Assembly: GCA_030037885.1 (NCBI GenBank)
Contig: JASHPU010000247.1
Coordinates: 1 to 46,322, forward strand
Direction: 5' to 3'
From: Xanthobacteraceae bacterium
Lineage (GTDB): Bacteria > Pseudomonadota > Alphaproteobacteria > Rhizobiales > Xanthobacteraceae
DNA length: 46,322 bases
Numbering within the stretch: position 1 is the first letter of the stretch; the number at the start of each line of letters is the position of its first letter. Below are positions 23,415 to 32,349 of the stretch, piece after piece. The position numbers and the translations under genes are program-made. The notes under the pieces are model-generated. The model was not told the origin of the DNA. It worked only from the letters and a program-made list of their open reading frames with translations, and did not search any database.

Positions 23415-24832
23415 GATGCACTCCGTTCGCGTACCGAAAATTCCGAAGCTTGGACATCGCGGCGGATGCGGCCGAGGAGCCGCGTCAAGTCGGTGACCGG
23501 GCGCTCGGCCAGCGTCGCGACCACGTCTGCGATTGCGTCGCGCTCGACCGCATCGGTGAATTGCCGCGCCAGCCGGTCGAACTTCTTGCGCGCCGCGGCC
23601 CAATCGAACGGGTTGGTGTAAAAACCGTGGTAATCGCGCCGTTGTGCCCGCAACGCGGTGCCGTCGCGCAGCTCGACTTCGAGATCGGCGGGAAGCTGTT
23701 TGGGAAATTGCGCGGAGAGCGCCGCATCGGGCGTCACCGTCACCTTGCGCAACAGCGCTTGCACGTCGGCGGCGCCGATCCGTTCGGGTAAAAACTGCTC
23801 CGGTTGCACCTCGCCGTCGATCAGCGCGACGGCCAGGAGATAAGGCAGACTGTGATCCGCCTCCTCCTTGGTCCGCACCACGCGCTTGTCGCCTTCAACG
23901 CCGCCGCCGATGATGTGGTAGGCCACGGCAAAGGTTTTCAGCCGCACCGCGCGGACCCCACCCGCAGCAAAGTCCGGGTGCTGCCGGATCTCGAGCGCCG
24001 CATCGATCGCCGATTGCGAATGAATCTCGGCATTGTGCTGCTTCACGATGGTCAGCCGCACCCGCTCCAAATCCTCGCTCAACCAGTCGATCGTAAACGG
24101 GCCGGCAATCGTTTCCTTAAATCCCTTGTTGCCTTCGAACACCGCTTGCGGCCCGGTCATGCCGTGCGCGGCCAGCAAAGCGGCGTGGGTCGCCGCCATC
24201 GCGGTGTTCGGATAGGCGAGCCCCTTCCAGTGCGACAGCGCGCCGGTCCGGGTGACGCGCAGCGCATTGTTGGCGGAACCGCTGATGGCGACCGCATTGG
24301 CGATCCGGTCGCGCGATAGCGCGAGCGCTTTGGCAACGCCGGCGGCCGCAGCGTATGCGCCCTGCGTGGTGTGATCGAATCCCCTATCGCGTACCGGCGC
24401 TTCATCGCTCAAGCGGGTCTGCACCTGATAGGCGACGGCGAGCGCGGCGAGGAAATCGGCGCCGCTCGCGCCGCGCATTTCGGCGGCGGCCAGCACCGCG
24501 CCCAGATTGTCGGAGGGATGGCAGGTCTCGCCGGTGGCGATGTAGCTGTCCATGAAATCGAGATAGCGGCTGAGCGCGCCGTTGTAGAAAGCTGCACGAT
24601 CCGGCGCCGTCTTGCCGCCGCCGATCAGGGTCGAGAGCGGCGCGCCGCCAAGCTCGGCTGTCAGCTTGCGGATCGCACTGATCGGCGCCGCGTCGAGCGC
24701 GCCGATGGCGACGCCGAGGGTGTCGAGCAGGCGGATTTTCAGGTCCGTTGCCGCCTTGCCGCTTAAATCGGCAAAGCGGGCGCGCTCGACGAACGCGGCA
24801 AGATTTTGCACTTCGGTGATTGGCTCGGTCAT
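23411..24832 (-). CDS. MmgE/PrpD family protein
   Basis: A 473-residue member of the MmgE/PrpD fold, which includes 2-methylcitrate dehydratase and cis-aconitate decarboxylase. Recognisable are LLDTLGVAIGAL near residue 35, the RYLDFMDSY block, HPSDNLGAVLAAAE and the RDRGFDHTTQGAYAAAAG segment. True PrpD sits with prpB/prpC, which are missing here. Its tight coupling to a phosphosulfolactate-synthase-like gene points instead to a dehydratase or decarboxylase step on a related acid. The 228 bases upstream to the Kup gene hold its promoter region but no clear motif. Confidence 0.88.
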   Translation of the reverse strand: MTEPITEVQNLAAFVERARFADLSGKAATDLKIRLLDTLGVAIGALDAAPISAIRKLTAELGGAPLSTLIGGGKTAPDRAAFYNGALSRYLDFMDSYIATGETCHPSDNLGAVLAAAEMRGASGADFLAALAVAYQVQTRLSDEAPVRDRGFDHTTQGAYAAAAGVAKALALSRDRIANAVAISGSANNALRVTRTGALSHWKGLAYPNTAMAATHAALLAAHGMTGPQAVFEGNKGFKETIAGPFTIDWLSEDLERVRLTIVKQHNAEIHSQSAIDAALEIRQHPDFAAGGVRAVRLKTFAVAYHIIGGGVEGDKRVVRTKEEADHSLPYLLAVALIDGEVQPEQFLPERIGAADVQALLRKVTVTPDAALSAQFPKQLPADLEVELRDGTALRAQRRDYHGFYTNPFDWAAARKKFDRLARQFTDAVERDAIADVVATLAERPVTDLTRLLGRIRRDVQASEFSVRERSAS

Positions 24833-25060
24833 GGCCGCAATTCCTTAAGCCCGGCCGACGCGTATCGAACAATGACCTTAACGCTCGCGCGCGGAGCGGC
24901 CCTTACGGACCAAAACCTCAGCGGTCGATTTCCCCGAATGCGATGGCGAGCAGGCCGATAATGGTCGAGACGCCGGCGGGCATGCGCCTGCACAATAGAT
25001 AATCATCGTTGGCAGAGGCGCAAAGGACGGGCGCGGATTTTGCTCGATAGATGTCGGCTA

Positions 25061-27022
25061 TCACACCGTCACTTGGGTGCCGACTTCGACCACGCGATCG
25101 GTCGGGATTTGGAAATAATCGGTGGCGTCGTTGGCGGAGCGGGCGAGCCGGATGAACAGGCGGTCCTGCCAGCGCGGCATGCCGGAGCGCTGCGCCGGCC
25201 GCAACGCGCGTCGCGACAAGAAGAACGACGTCGACATGATGTCGAAATGCCAGCCGAGCTTGCGGGCGATCGCCAGCGCCCGCGGCACGTTCGGCCTCTC
25301 CATGTAGCCGAAACGCAGCGTCACGCGCATGAACGTGGCGCCAACCGGCTCGAGCTGCACGCGCCGGTCCGTCGGCACGCGCGGCGTGTGGGTCGTCTCG
25401 ATCGAGAGGATGACGTTGTGCTCGTGCAGCACCTTGTAGTGCTTGAGGCTGTGCAACAGCGCGGTCGGTGCGCTCTTCGGATCGCTGGTCAGGAACACGG
25501 CCGTGCCAGGGACGCGCTGCGGCGGCCTTTTTTCCAGCATGCGGACAAGATCGTCGAGCGGCGTCTCGCCCCGCCGCGTCTTGTCGTACAGAAGCTTGCT
25601 GCCGCGCCGCCAAGTGTACATCACCAGCATGACCACGCCGCCGAGCGCCAACGGCACCCAGCCGCCCTCCACCACCTTGAGCAGATTGGCCGACAGGAAG
25701 ACCAGATCGACGAACAGGAACGGCAGCATCAGCGCGGCCGCCGCGACCGGCGACCAGCGCCACATGCGCCAGATCACGATGAACGCCATCATGCCGGTGA
25801 CCACCATGGTGCCGGTCACCGCGATGCCATAGGCCGAGGCGAGCGCGCTCGACGAGCGGAACAGGGCGACCAGGAGCAGCACGCCGGCAAGCAGGAGCCC
25901 GTTGACCCGCGGCATGTAAATCTGGCCGGCAAGCTGCGCCGAGGTGTGGCGGATTTCGAACCGCGGCAGGAGCCCAAGCTGGATCGCCTGCCGGGTCATT
26001 GAATAGGCGCCGCTGATGACCGCCTGGCTGGCGATCACCGTCGCCAGGGCCGCCAGCACGACCATCGGAATTTGCGCCCAGGGCGGATAGAGCAGGAAGA
26101 ACGGATTGGCGATCGCCTCCGGCCGCGCATAAACCAGCGCGCCCTGGCCCAGATAGTTCAGCGCCAGCGACGGCAGGACCAGCCCCAGCCAGGCCGACTG
26201 AATCGGGCCGCGGCCGAAATGGCCGAGATCGGCATAAAGCGCCTCGGCCCCGGTCACGGCGAGGAACACGGCGCCCAGCGTGTACAGCCCGATGATGCCG
26301 TGGTGCAGGAGAAAGTCGGCGCCATAGTACGGATTGAGCGCATAGAGCACGTCGGGATCGGCGGCGAGCCAGAAGAAGCCCGCGAGCCCGATAACAATGA
26401 ACCAGAGCGACGTGATCGGACCGAACAACGCGGCGACGCGCGCGGTGCCGCGCGACTGCACGGCAAACAGTACCAGCAGGATGACGATGGTCAGCGGCAC
26501 CACGTAATCGTGGAAAGCGGGCGTCGCGACGTCGAGGCCCTCGATCGCGGACAGCACCGACAGCGCCGGCGTGATCACGGCATCGCCGTAGAACAGGGCG
26601 GCGCTGATGATGCCGAGCAGCGCAATCACGCCGGCAGCCCTGCCGACGCGGCCGATGGCGCGCGAGGCGAGCGCCATCAGGGTGAGCGTGCCGCCCTCGC
26701 CGTTATTGTCGGCGCGCAGCAGGATCACCACGTATTTCAGGGTGACGATGATGAACAGCGCCCACAGGATCAACGAGGTGACGCCGAGCACGACGCCGCG
26801 CGCCAATTCCTCCTGGCCGTGCGTTAAGAGCTCGTAGCGCCCCGGGCCGGAAGCTGCGACGATCGCTTCGCGGAACGCATAGAGCGGGCTCGTGCCGATG
26901 TCGCCGTAGACGACGCCGAGACTGCCCAGCGCCAATCCCCAAAAACCGGCGCGCGAATGGTGTTCGGCGTCGGCGCTGGCGGTCGGATCGCCCGCTCCGG
27001 GAGCGGCTACGCTGTCGGTCAT
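25061..27022 (-). CDS. kup: Low-affinity potassium transporter Kup
   Basis: A 653-residue KUP/HAK/KT potassium uptake protein that imports potassium with protons. The first transmembrane segment carries the family signature [20 protein letters not shown], followed by [17 protein letters not shown] and [19 protein letters not shown]. About twelve hydrophobic segments precede a cytosolic C-terminal domain ([20 protein letters not shown]). Length is typical. It is monocistronic, with AGGAG about 30 bases upstream of the ATG. Confidence 0.95.
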   Translation of the reverse strand: MTDSVAAPGAGDPTASADAEHHSRAGFWGLALGSLGVVYGDIGTSPLYAFREAIVAASGPGRYELLTHGQEELARGVVLGVTSLILWALFIIVTLKYVVILLRADNNGEGGTLTLMALASRAIGRVGRAAGVIALLGIISAALFYGDAVITPALSVLSAIEGLDVATPAFHDYVVPLTIVILLVLFAVQSRGTARVAALFGPITSLWFIVIGLAGFFWLAADPDVLYALNPYYGADFLLHHGIIGLYTLGAVFLAVTGAEALYADLGHFGRGPIQSAWLGLVLPSLALNYLGQGALVYARPEAIANPFFLLYPPWAQIPMVVLAALATVIASQAVISGAYSMTRQAIQLGLLPRFEIRHTSAQLAGQIYMPRVNGLLLAGVLLLVALFRSSSALASAYGIAVTGTMVVTGMMAFIVIWRMWRWSPVAAAALMLPFLFVDLVFLSANLLKVVEGGWVPLALGGVVMLVMYTWRRGSKLLYDKTRRGETPLDDLVRMLEKRPPQRVPGTAVFLTSDPKSAPTALLHSLKHYKVLHEHNVILSIETTHTPRVPTDRRVQLEPVGATFMRVTLRFGYMERPNVPRALAIARKLGWHFDIMSTSFFLSRRALRPAQRSGMPRWQDRLFIRLARSANDATDYFQIPTDRVVEVGTQVTV

Positions 27023-27147
27023 GGATGGCGAAACGGGACGAGCCCTGCTCCTGATGAGCGACGCAATGATATTTGCGGGCTGGCGGCCGCCGCCGCAACG
27101 GCGCCAAGGCCGCCCGCGGGCCGGGGCACTCTCCTAATACAATTCAG

Positions 27148-27972
27148 CTAAGGCTTCAAATCCGGTGGTACCGGCGGCGCCTCGCGCATGAGGGTGATGG
27201 TGACCCGGCGGTTGGCTGCAATATAGGGATCGTCCGGGAACAGCGGATCGGTATCGGCCTTGCCAGCAACCTCGTAGATGTTGTTGGACGGCAGCCCCTC
27301 CTCCTCGAGGATACGGCGCACCGCGTTGGCGCGGTCGGCCGACAGGTTCCATGGTCCGTAACCCGGTTTCGGCGGCGTCCTGGTCGCCGCGGTATGGCCG
27401 GTGATCGACACCCGGTAGGGTACCGCCTTCAAGGGGCCGGCAAGCTTTTGAATGATTTCGCGGGTGCGCGGGTACGGTTCCTTGGAGCCCTCCGGAAACA
27501 TCGAGCGGCCTTCCTGATCGACGATCTCGATGTTGAAGCCCTCTTTGGTCTCTTCCATCATCACGTGCTTGGAGGCCTCGGTGAGTTCCGGCATGTCCTG
27601 CAGCGCCTGGCGTAGCGACGCAGTGGCGAGCGCAAAGGCCTGGTCCTGCTCCAGTTTGGCGCCGTAATCGTGCTTGCGGTCGTGCTCGTCGGGGGTCGGG
27701 GTGGCGGAGGCGTCTTCGGGCCGCACGTGGGCCGCGTTCTTCAGCTTCGGCCGGGTCGGCAGACCGTCGACCTCGATGATGCCCGAATAACGCACCGCGG
27801 TTTGCACGCCGAATGCGTCGCGCATCGAGCCGGCGACGATTTGCAGCTTCCTCTGGTCCTGGTTCGAGAACGCCACCAGCATGACGAAGAAGCTGACCAG
27901 CAATCCCATCAGGTCGGCGAAGGTGACGAACCAGCCGTGGCCGCCTGCATGCCCCTGTTGGCGCCGTGCCAT
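27148..27972 (-). CDS. MotB-like stator protein with OmpA domain
   Basis: A 274-residue protein pairing with the MotA-like gene just upstream. One N-terminal transmembrane helix carries the proton-conducting Asp (FVTFADLMGLLVSFFVML), followed by a plug/linker rich in charged residues and a C-terminal OmpA-like peptidoglycan-binding domain (SITGHTAATRTP, LSADRANAVRRIL, NRRVTITLM). The pair forms a proton-driven ion channel anchored to the wall. No flagellar genes are nearby, so it may be an alternative stator or drive a non-flagellar machine. Confidence 0.85.
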   Translation of the reverse strand: MARRQQGHAGGHGWFVTFADLMGLLVSFFVMLVAFSNQDQRKLQIVAGSMRDAFGVQTAVRYSGIIEVDGLPTRPKLKNAAHVRPEDASATPTPDEHDRKHDYGAKLEQDQAFALATASLRQALQDMPELTEASKHVMMEETKEGFNIEIVDQEGRSMFPEGSKEPYPRTREIIQKLAGPLKAVPYRVSITGHTAATRTPPKPGYGPWNLSADRANAVRRILEEEGLPSNNIYEVAGKADTDPLFPDDPYIAANRRVTITLMREAPPVPPDLKP

Positions 27973-28000
27973 GGTTGTTCCGTCCCCGCGCCAGGGCCGA

Positions 28001-28786
28001 TCAGGCCGGCGCCGGGGCCGGCTCCGGCTCCGGTTCTTCGGTGCGATGCTTCTCCGGCAGATAAGCGAGCAGCATTTCGCGCACCAAGGTCGGGCTCTTC
28101 GCTTCGCGGATCATCAGAATGCCGTCGATGATCAGCGTCCGGTTGATCTCTTCATCGACGAGCTTGAGATGCAGCTTGTCGGCCAGCGGCAGACACACCA
28201 GGTTGGCGGTCGCGGCGCCGTAGAACGTCGCCAGCAACGCCACCGCCATGAACGGTCCGAGCTTCGAAGGATCGGTCATGTTGGCGAACATTTGCACCAT
28301 GCCGATCAGCGTGCCGATCATGCCGAAGGCCGGCGCGCAGTCGCCGACCGCGCGGTAGATTTTTTGACCTTCGTCCAGGTGGGTGAGAAAGTTGTCGCGA
28401 TCGCGTTCGAGATTGTCGCGGATGAAGCCGGCATCATAGCCGTCGGCGACGAAGCGGATGCCTTTGGCGAGAAAAGGGTCTTCGATCTCGACCTTCTCCA
28501 GCCCCAGCGGCCCCTGCTTGCGGGCGATGTCGGCCAGAGCGGCGACCTCATCGACCAGTTCGCGCTGGGTGATCCGGCGCATGCTGAAGGCGAACTTGGC
28601 GCCGAGCGGCAGGCCATGAACGATCGAGGTCAGCGGGAAGCGGATCAAGGTCGCCGCGAACGAGCCGCCGAAGATGACGATGCAGGCGTGCAAGTCGAGA
28701 AACATCCTGAGGTCGCCACCCATCAGGATGAGCGTGCACAGCACGACGGCCCCGGCGAGCAGGCCAAGGCCTGTGGCAATGTCCAT
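28001..28786 (-). CDS. MotA/PomA-like stator protein
   Basis: A 261-residue four-helix membrane protein of the MotA/TolQ/ExbB class. The N-terminus MDIATGLGLLAGAVV is PomA-like, which sets the start at 28786 rather than the ATG 42 bases upstream. The conserved channel segment is RAVGDCAPAFGMIGTLIGMV, then LATFYGAATANLVCLPLAD. The cytoplasmic loop between helices 2 and 3 is acidic and basic, as in torque-generating stators. The tail is Glu/Pro/Ala-rich (EEPEPEPAPAPA). The MotB-like gene follows after 28 bases, forming a two-gene operon. Confidence 0.85.
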   Translation of the reverse strand: MDIATGLGLLAGAVVLCTLILMGGDLRMFLDLHACIVIFGGSFAATLIRFPLTSIVHGLPLGAKFAFSMRRITQRELVDEVAALADIARKQGPLGLEKVEIEDPFLAKGIRFVADGYDAGFIRDNLERDRDNFLTHLDEGQKIYRAVGDCAPAFGMIGTLIGMVQMFANMTDPSKLGPFMAVALLATFYGAATANLVCLPLADKLHLKLVDEEINRTLIIDGILMIREAKSPTLVREMLLAYLPEKHRTEEPEPEPAPAPA

Positions 28787-28902
28787 AACCAGCCTCACGC
28801 ACGCGACAGCAGGCCCTAACAGGCCCATGCGGCAACCCTAGCGTCAGCGCGCTTAAGGGACGGTTACCGGCTTCGTCTCCGCGCCATGGTTGGTCGGTAT
28901 CT

Positions 28903-28937
28903 GTATTGACAATGTCAATACGACGGATACATATAGG
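28903..28937 (+). promoter_or_regulatory. Promoter/operator of the TacAT-like module
   Basis: GTATTGACAATGTCAATAC (28903-28921) is a perfect 19-base palindrome of two 9-base arms. It contains the ideal -35 box TTGACA (28906-28911). Possible -10 boxes are TACATA (28928-28933, 16-base spacer) or TATAGG (28932-28937, 20-base spacer). A repressor on this palindrome would block RNA polymerase, as expected for autoregulation by a ribbon-helix-helix antitoxin. Confidence 0.68.
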
Positions 28938-28945
28938 CTTGGACT

Positions 28946-28979
28946 GGAATGGATGGAATGGATGGAATGGAATGGATGG
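28946..28979 (+). repeat. Short tandem repeat giving several in-frame start codons
   Basis: Units of ATGGA and ATGGATGGA are repeated, so ATG codons fall in the antitoxin frame at 28949, 28958, 28967, 28976 and 28985. Gain or loss of a 9-base unit keeps the frame; loss of a 5-base unit does not. Confidence 0.8.
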
Positions 28980-28984
28980 CCGAG

Positions 28985-29266
28985 ATGCCCGCGCCGGCGC
29001 GACGTAAAGATGAAGTGATCCAAATCCGCGCCTCCGCGGAGGCAAAAGCCATACTTAATCGGGCGGCGGCTCTGCGCGGTCAAAAGCTTTCGGAATTCAT
29101 GCTGGAAAGCGCGCGACGCGACGCCGAGGAGGCAATCCTCGATCAGCGCACATTCTTCCTCGATGACGCAGCGCATGCGCAGTTTGTGGCCCTGCTCAAC
29201 GCGCCGGCTAAACCGCCTGCCAAGGCCCGTGCCCGCTTGGGCCGCAAGCCGCCGTGGCAGGCGTGA
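28985..29266 (+). CDS. DUF1778 antitoxin (TacA-like)
   Basis: A 93-residue antitoxin: an N-terminal ribbon-helix-helix DNA-binding part (DEVIQIRASAEAKAILNRAA, LRGQKLSEFMLESARRDAEE), then a flexible toxin-neutralising tail with the DUF1778 hallmark ILDQRTFFLDDAAHAQF. It should bind and block the acetyltransferase toxin encoded next and repress the operon through the palindrome at 28903-28921. The start is uncertain because of the upstream repeat; the ATG at 28985 gives the usual family length, while the first in-frame ATG would add 12 residues of Met/Asp/Gly. Confidence 0.86.
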   Translation: MPAPARRKDEVIQIRASAEAKAILNRAAALRGQKLSEFMLESARRDAEEAILDQRTFFLDDAAHAQFVALLNAPAKPPAKARARLGRKPPWQA

Positions 29267-29787
29267 ACGCGGCACGGCCGGAATTTCTCGCTCCTGAGCC
29301 TCTCGGCCCCGACCACGATCTTTCCCATTTCAGCAACGGCATTCATCCCTCGCTCGACCAGTGGCTGCGTGAACGCGCACGAGCGAGCGAGGGTCTCTCC
29401 GCGCGGACGTACGTGGTCTGTATGGCCGAGGAGCCACTTCGCGTTATCGGCTATTTCGCCATTTCGACCGCCCTGGAAGAACGTATCGCACTGCCTTCCG
29501 CAAAGCTCCGCCGCGGAATGCCGGCAAAGGTGCCGCTCCTCTTGATCGGCCGTCTCGCCGTAGACGCAAGATTTCGGGACCGGGGATTGGGATCGGCCTT
29601 GCTGGCCGACGCGCTGCAGCGGTGTGTCGCTGCGTCCAGCATCGTCGGCGCGCGCGCCGTGATCGCCCACGCCATCGATGATGCCGCGGTCCGATTTTAT
29701 GAGCACTGCGGCTTTATTCGCAGCCAACTCGGCGAGCGGGTCATGCTGATGCCGATGGAGATGGCGCAGTCACTACTTGCCGGGTAA
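29254..29787 (+). CDS. GNAT-family toxin (TacT-like)
   Basis: A 177-residue acetyltransferase that in characterised TacAT systems acetylates charged tRNA and halts translation. The acetyl-CoA motif is RLAVDARFRDRGLGSALL, and the catalytic Tyr lies in RFYEHCGFIRS near the C-terminus, both typical of DUF1778-linked toxins. It starts with GTG overlapping the antitoxin by 13 bases; another GTG at 29263 forms a GTGA overlap with the antitoxin stop and may be the real start. The order antitoxin-toxin is the standard one. Confidence 0.87.
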   Translation: MAGVNAARPEFLAPEPLGPDHDLSHFSNGIHPSLDQWLRERARASEGLSARTYVVCMAEEPLRVIGYFAISTALEERIALPSAKLRRGMPAKVPLLLIGRLAVDARFRDRGLGSALLADALQRCVAASSIVGARAVIAHAIDDAAVRFYEHCGFIRSQLGERVMLMPMEMAQSLLAG

Positions 29788-29911
29788 CGAGCCGTATTCC
29801 GCGCCATGCCGCGACCGATCGCCGACCCCCGTGACCGGCGCGCAAAAAAGCAGCACAATGCGGTAAAGCGCGACGGCTGCGGCTGGGCTGCAAGCCTTCA
29901 AGGAGAAAGCG

Positions 29912-31408
29912 ATGCGTGAGATCGGCCACTTCATCGGCGGCAAACAGGTGAAGGGAACGTCGGGGCGCGCCGGCGACGTGTTCAACCCGAACACCGGCGA
30001 GGTGCAGGCCAAGGTCGCCCTCGCCAAGCATTCCGAGGTCGAGCATGCCATCGCGCTGGCCGAGACGGCGCAGCCGGCGTGGGCCGCGGTCAATCCGCAG
30101 CGCCGCGCCCGCGTGCTGATGAAATTCCTCGACCTGATGCAGAAGGAATTCGATACGCTGGCGCGGCTGCTGTCGTCCGAGCATGGCAAGACCTTCGCCG
30201 ATTCCAAGGGCGACATTCAGCGCGGCCTCGAAGTCGTCGAGTTCGCCTGCGGCATTCCGCACCTGCTCAAGGGCGAGTTCACCGCGGGCGCCGGTCCCAA
30301 CATCGATCTGTTCTCGCTGCGTCAGCCGCTCGGCGTGGTCGCCGGCATCACGCCGTTCAATTTCCCGGCCATGATCCCGATGTGGAAATTCGCCCCGGCG
30401 CTCGCCTGCGGCAACGCTTTCATTCTCAAGCCGTCGGAGCGCGATCCGTCGGTGCCGATGCGGCTTGCCGAGCTTCTGGTCGAGGCCGGTCTGCCGGCCG
30501 GCGTGCTCAATGTCGTCAACGGCGACAAGGAAGCGGTCGACACGCTGTTGACCGATCCGCGCATCCAGGCGGTCGGCTTCGTCGGCTCCTCGGCGATCGC
30601 CGAATACGTCTATGCGACGGCAGCGGCGAACGGCAAGCGCGCGCAATGTTTCGGCGGCGCCAAGAACCAGATGATCATCATGCCGGACGCCGACATGGAT
30701 CAGGCGGTCGATGCGCTGATCGGCGCCGGCTACGGCTCAGCCGGCGAGCGCTGCATGGCGGTGTCGGTGGCGGTGCCGGTCGGCAGGAAAACCGCCGACG
30801 TTCTGCTCGAGAAGCTGGTGCCGCGGGTGGAGAGCCTGAAGATCGGGCCGTCGACCGACGCGCAGGCCGATTTCGGCCCGCTGATCACCCGCGCGCATCT
30901 CGACAAGGTGAAGAGCTACGTCGATCTTGGCATCAAGGAAGGCGCCAAGCTGTTGGTCGACGGCCGCAATTTCAAAATGCAGGGTTATGAAAACGGCAAC
31001 TTCATGGGCGGCTGTCTGTTCGATCACGTGACGCCGGACATGCGCATCTACAAGGAGGAGATTTTCGGACCGGTGCTCGCGGTGGTGCGAGCCAAGGATT
31101 ACGAGGAGGCGGTACGGCTGCCGTCGGAGCACGAATACGGCAACGGCGTCGCCATCTTCACCCGCGACGGCGACGCCGCGCGCGACTTCATCAACCGCGT
31201 CGAGGTCGGCATGGTCGGCGTCAATTTCGCCATTCCGGTGCCGCTGTCGTACTACACGTTCGGCGGCTGGAAGCGCTCCGGCTTCGGCGACCTCAACCAG
31301 CACGGCCCCGACTCGGTGCGCTTCTACACCCGCACCAAGACCGTCACCGCGCGCTGGCCTTCAGGCGTGAAGGAGGGCGCCGAGTTCGTCATCCCGACGA
31401 TGAAGTGA
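29912..31408 (+). CDS. mmsA: Methylmalonate-semialdehyde dehydrogenase (CoA-acylating)
   Basis: A 498-residue aldehyde dehydrogenase that converts methylmalonate semialdehyde or malonate semialdehyde to propionyl-CoA or acetyl-CoA in valine or inositol breakdown. Family markers are the N-terminal GHFIGGKQVKGTSGR, ITPFNFPAMIPMWKF, the MmsA-specific FGGAKNQMIIMPDAD, and the catalytic Cys in GSAGERCMAVSVAVPVG. A strong ribosome site, AAGGAGAAAG, precedes the ATG. It stands alone between two toxin-antitoxin modules. The 84 bases after it contain a small hairpin (CAATCC/GGATTG) without a T-run. Confidence 0.94.
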   Translation: MREIGHFIGGKQVKGTSGRAGDVFNPNTGEVQAKVALAKHSEVEHAIALAETAQPAWAAVNPQRRARVLMKFLDLMQKEFDTLARLLSSEHGKTFADSKGDIQRGLEVVEFACGIPHLLKGEFTAGAGPNIDLFSLRQPLGVVAGITPFNFPAMIPMWKFAPALACGNAFILKPSERDPSVPMRLAELLVEAGLPAGVLNVVNGDKEAVDTLLTDPRIQAVGFVGSSAIAEYVYATAAANGKRAQCFGGAKNQMIIMPDADMDQAVDALIGAGYGSAGERCMAVSVAVPVGRKTADVLLEKLVPRVESLKIGPSTDAQADFGPLITRAHLDKVKSYVDLGIKEGAKLLVDGRNFKMQGYENGNFMGGCLFDHVTPDMRIYKEEIFGPVLAVVRAKDYEEAVRLPSEHEYGNGVAIFTRDGDAARDFINRVEVGMVGVNFAIPVPLSYYTFGGWKRSGFGDLNQHGPDSVRFYTRTKTVTARWPSGVKEGAEFVIPTMK

Positions 31409-31492
31409 TCCCGCACGCCGGTTTGTAAAGAGGCAATCCGGGCGGATTGCTGAAAGGCCTTTCCGCGCGAGTCCGCTGCGGCCAAACTGTGA

Positions 31493-31819
31493 TCACAGAA
31501 TAGCTTGGATGCCTTTCCTTTCAACAAGGGAGAGCAACTTGAGCGATGGCCCGCTAGGTTTTTTTTCGCCGCGCTCCCACTTGCTAACGAGTGAGGTCGT
31601 TACATTTAGCGCGAATGCAAAGATCGACTGACTCATGTGCGCCGTCTCTCGAATACGCCTGATCGCATCAGGCTTGAAGTCCTTCACCGGAGTCAAGCAG
31701 GACACGTCAAAGCGGCGCATCGTCGCCTTATCAATCGCGCCGACTTCGTGAAGATCCTTCGCCGCGAGATGCAGCGATCGAAGCGGTCCGCTTCGATAGG
31801 TTTTTGCGGTGTTGCTCAT
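31493..31819 (-). CDS. HigA-like antitoxin, XRE-family regulator
   Basis: A 108-residue antitoxin. The N-terminal part (KTYRSGPLRSLHLAAKDLHE) and AIDKATMRRFDVSCL are typical of the HigA partner of RelE/HigB toxins. The C-terminal helix-turn-helix reads IRETAHMSQSIFAFALNVTT, then SLVSKWERGEKKPSGPSLKL. It should repress the operon through the palindrome at 32251-32269. The gene is second, toxin first. Its start overlaps the toxin reading frame by 89 bases, much longer than usual. The local base composition is clearly AT-richer than the rest of the window. Confidence 0.86.
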   Translation of the reverse strand: MSNTAKTYRSGPLRSLHLAAKDLHEVGAIDKATMRRFDVSCLTPVKDFKPDAIRRIRETAHMSQSIFAFALNVTTSLVSKWERGEKKPSGPSLKLLSLVERKGIQAIL

Positions 31820-32159
31820 AGTCGATCTTTACCCATTTCTTTCGTTTCACCAGTTCCCCAACCTGCGTTGCAGTAACTTGAGCGAGCTCTTTCGCAAAAT
31901 CTCGATAAATTTCTAACTCTCTCTTTGAGAGGTTCTCCTTCGCATTCTTGGCAAACACATGAAGAAAGACTGCTCGATGGCCCTCCTGGTGGAAAATGAT
32001 AATCCTAACCCCGCCTGCCCTCTGCTTGATCAGGAACTTACCAAGGGCAGCATAAACCAGACCCTTTTCCGCTCGATCCACCGCCTCACAACAATCCTCA
32101 TCGGCAAGGCCTTCCTTGTTAGCTAAGCGCACAAACTCGCTCGTTTTGAAAACCTGCAT
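31731..32159 (-). CDS. HigB/RelE-type toxin
   Basis: A 142-residue toxin of the RelE/HigB superfamily, expected to cut mRNA on the ribosome. The core reads MQVFKTSEFVRLANKEGLAD, GLVYAALGKFLIKQRAGGVR, then IIIFHQEGHRAVFLHVFAKN. Normal members end near the segment AQVTATQVGELVKRKKWVK; here about 30 further residues (EQHRKNLSKRTASIAASRGE) run over the antitoxin start, suggesting loss of the original stop codon. The toxin may still be functional. GC is low: a hand count of 31861-31920 gives 25 of 60. Confidence 0.83.
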   Translation of the reverse strand: MQVFKTSEFVRLANKEGLADEDCCEAVDRAEKGLVYAALGKFLIKQRAGGVRIIIFHQEGHRAVFLHVFAKNAKENLSKRELEIYRDFAKELAQVTATQVGELVKRKKWVKIDYEQHRKNLSKRTASIAASRGEGSSRSRRD

Positions 32160-32246
32160 TCGAATGCTCTGCTATTCCGCGCATTTTTAATAAAATCTAC
32201 CAGTGATTTATGATCCGTCTCGACAAGACGCTTTCTCATTGAGAAT

Positions 32247-32275
32247 AATCTATAGTACCGAGTGCTATATTTCAA
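32247..32275 (-). promoter_or_regulatory. Putative promoter/operator of the HigBA-like module
   Basis: On the minus strand TTGAAA (32275-32270), a 17-base spacer and TAGATT (32252-32247) form a promoter. Most of the spacer is the imperfect palindrome TATAGTACCGAGTGCTATA (32251-32269, one mismatch between arms), a likely site for the HigA-like regulator. The stretch 32160-32349 otherwise holds no gene I can support. Confidence 0.55.
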
Positions 32276-32349
32276 GCCCCCTTTGCGCGAAAATCTCCGC
32301 GTTCTTCCTGAAGTAAGCCATTGATATATTTCCCTCAATCGAAAAACAC

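Noticed and set aside
23411-24832. Calling the MmgE/PrpD protein 2-methylcitrate dehydratase
   Set aside because: No prpB/prpC neighbours, and the family covers several reactions.
28946-28979. The ATGGA repeats as a CRISPR or satellite array
   Set aside because: Units are 5-9 bases with no spacers; they are a short tandem repeat within a start region.
31433-31450. Rho-independent terminator after mmsA
   Set aside because: The stem is only six pairs and no T-run follows.
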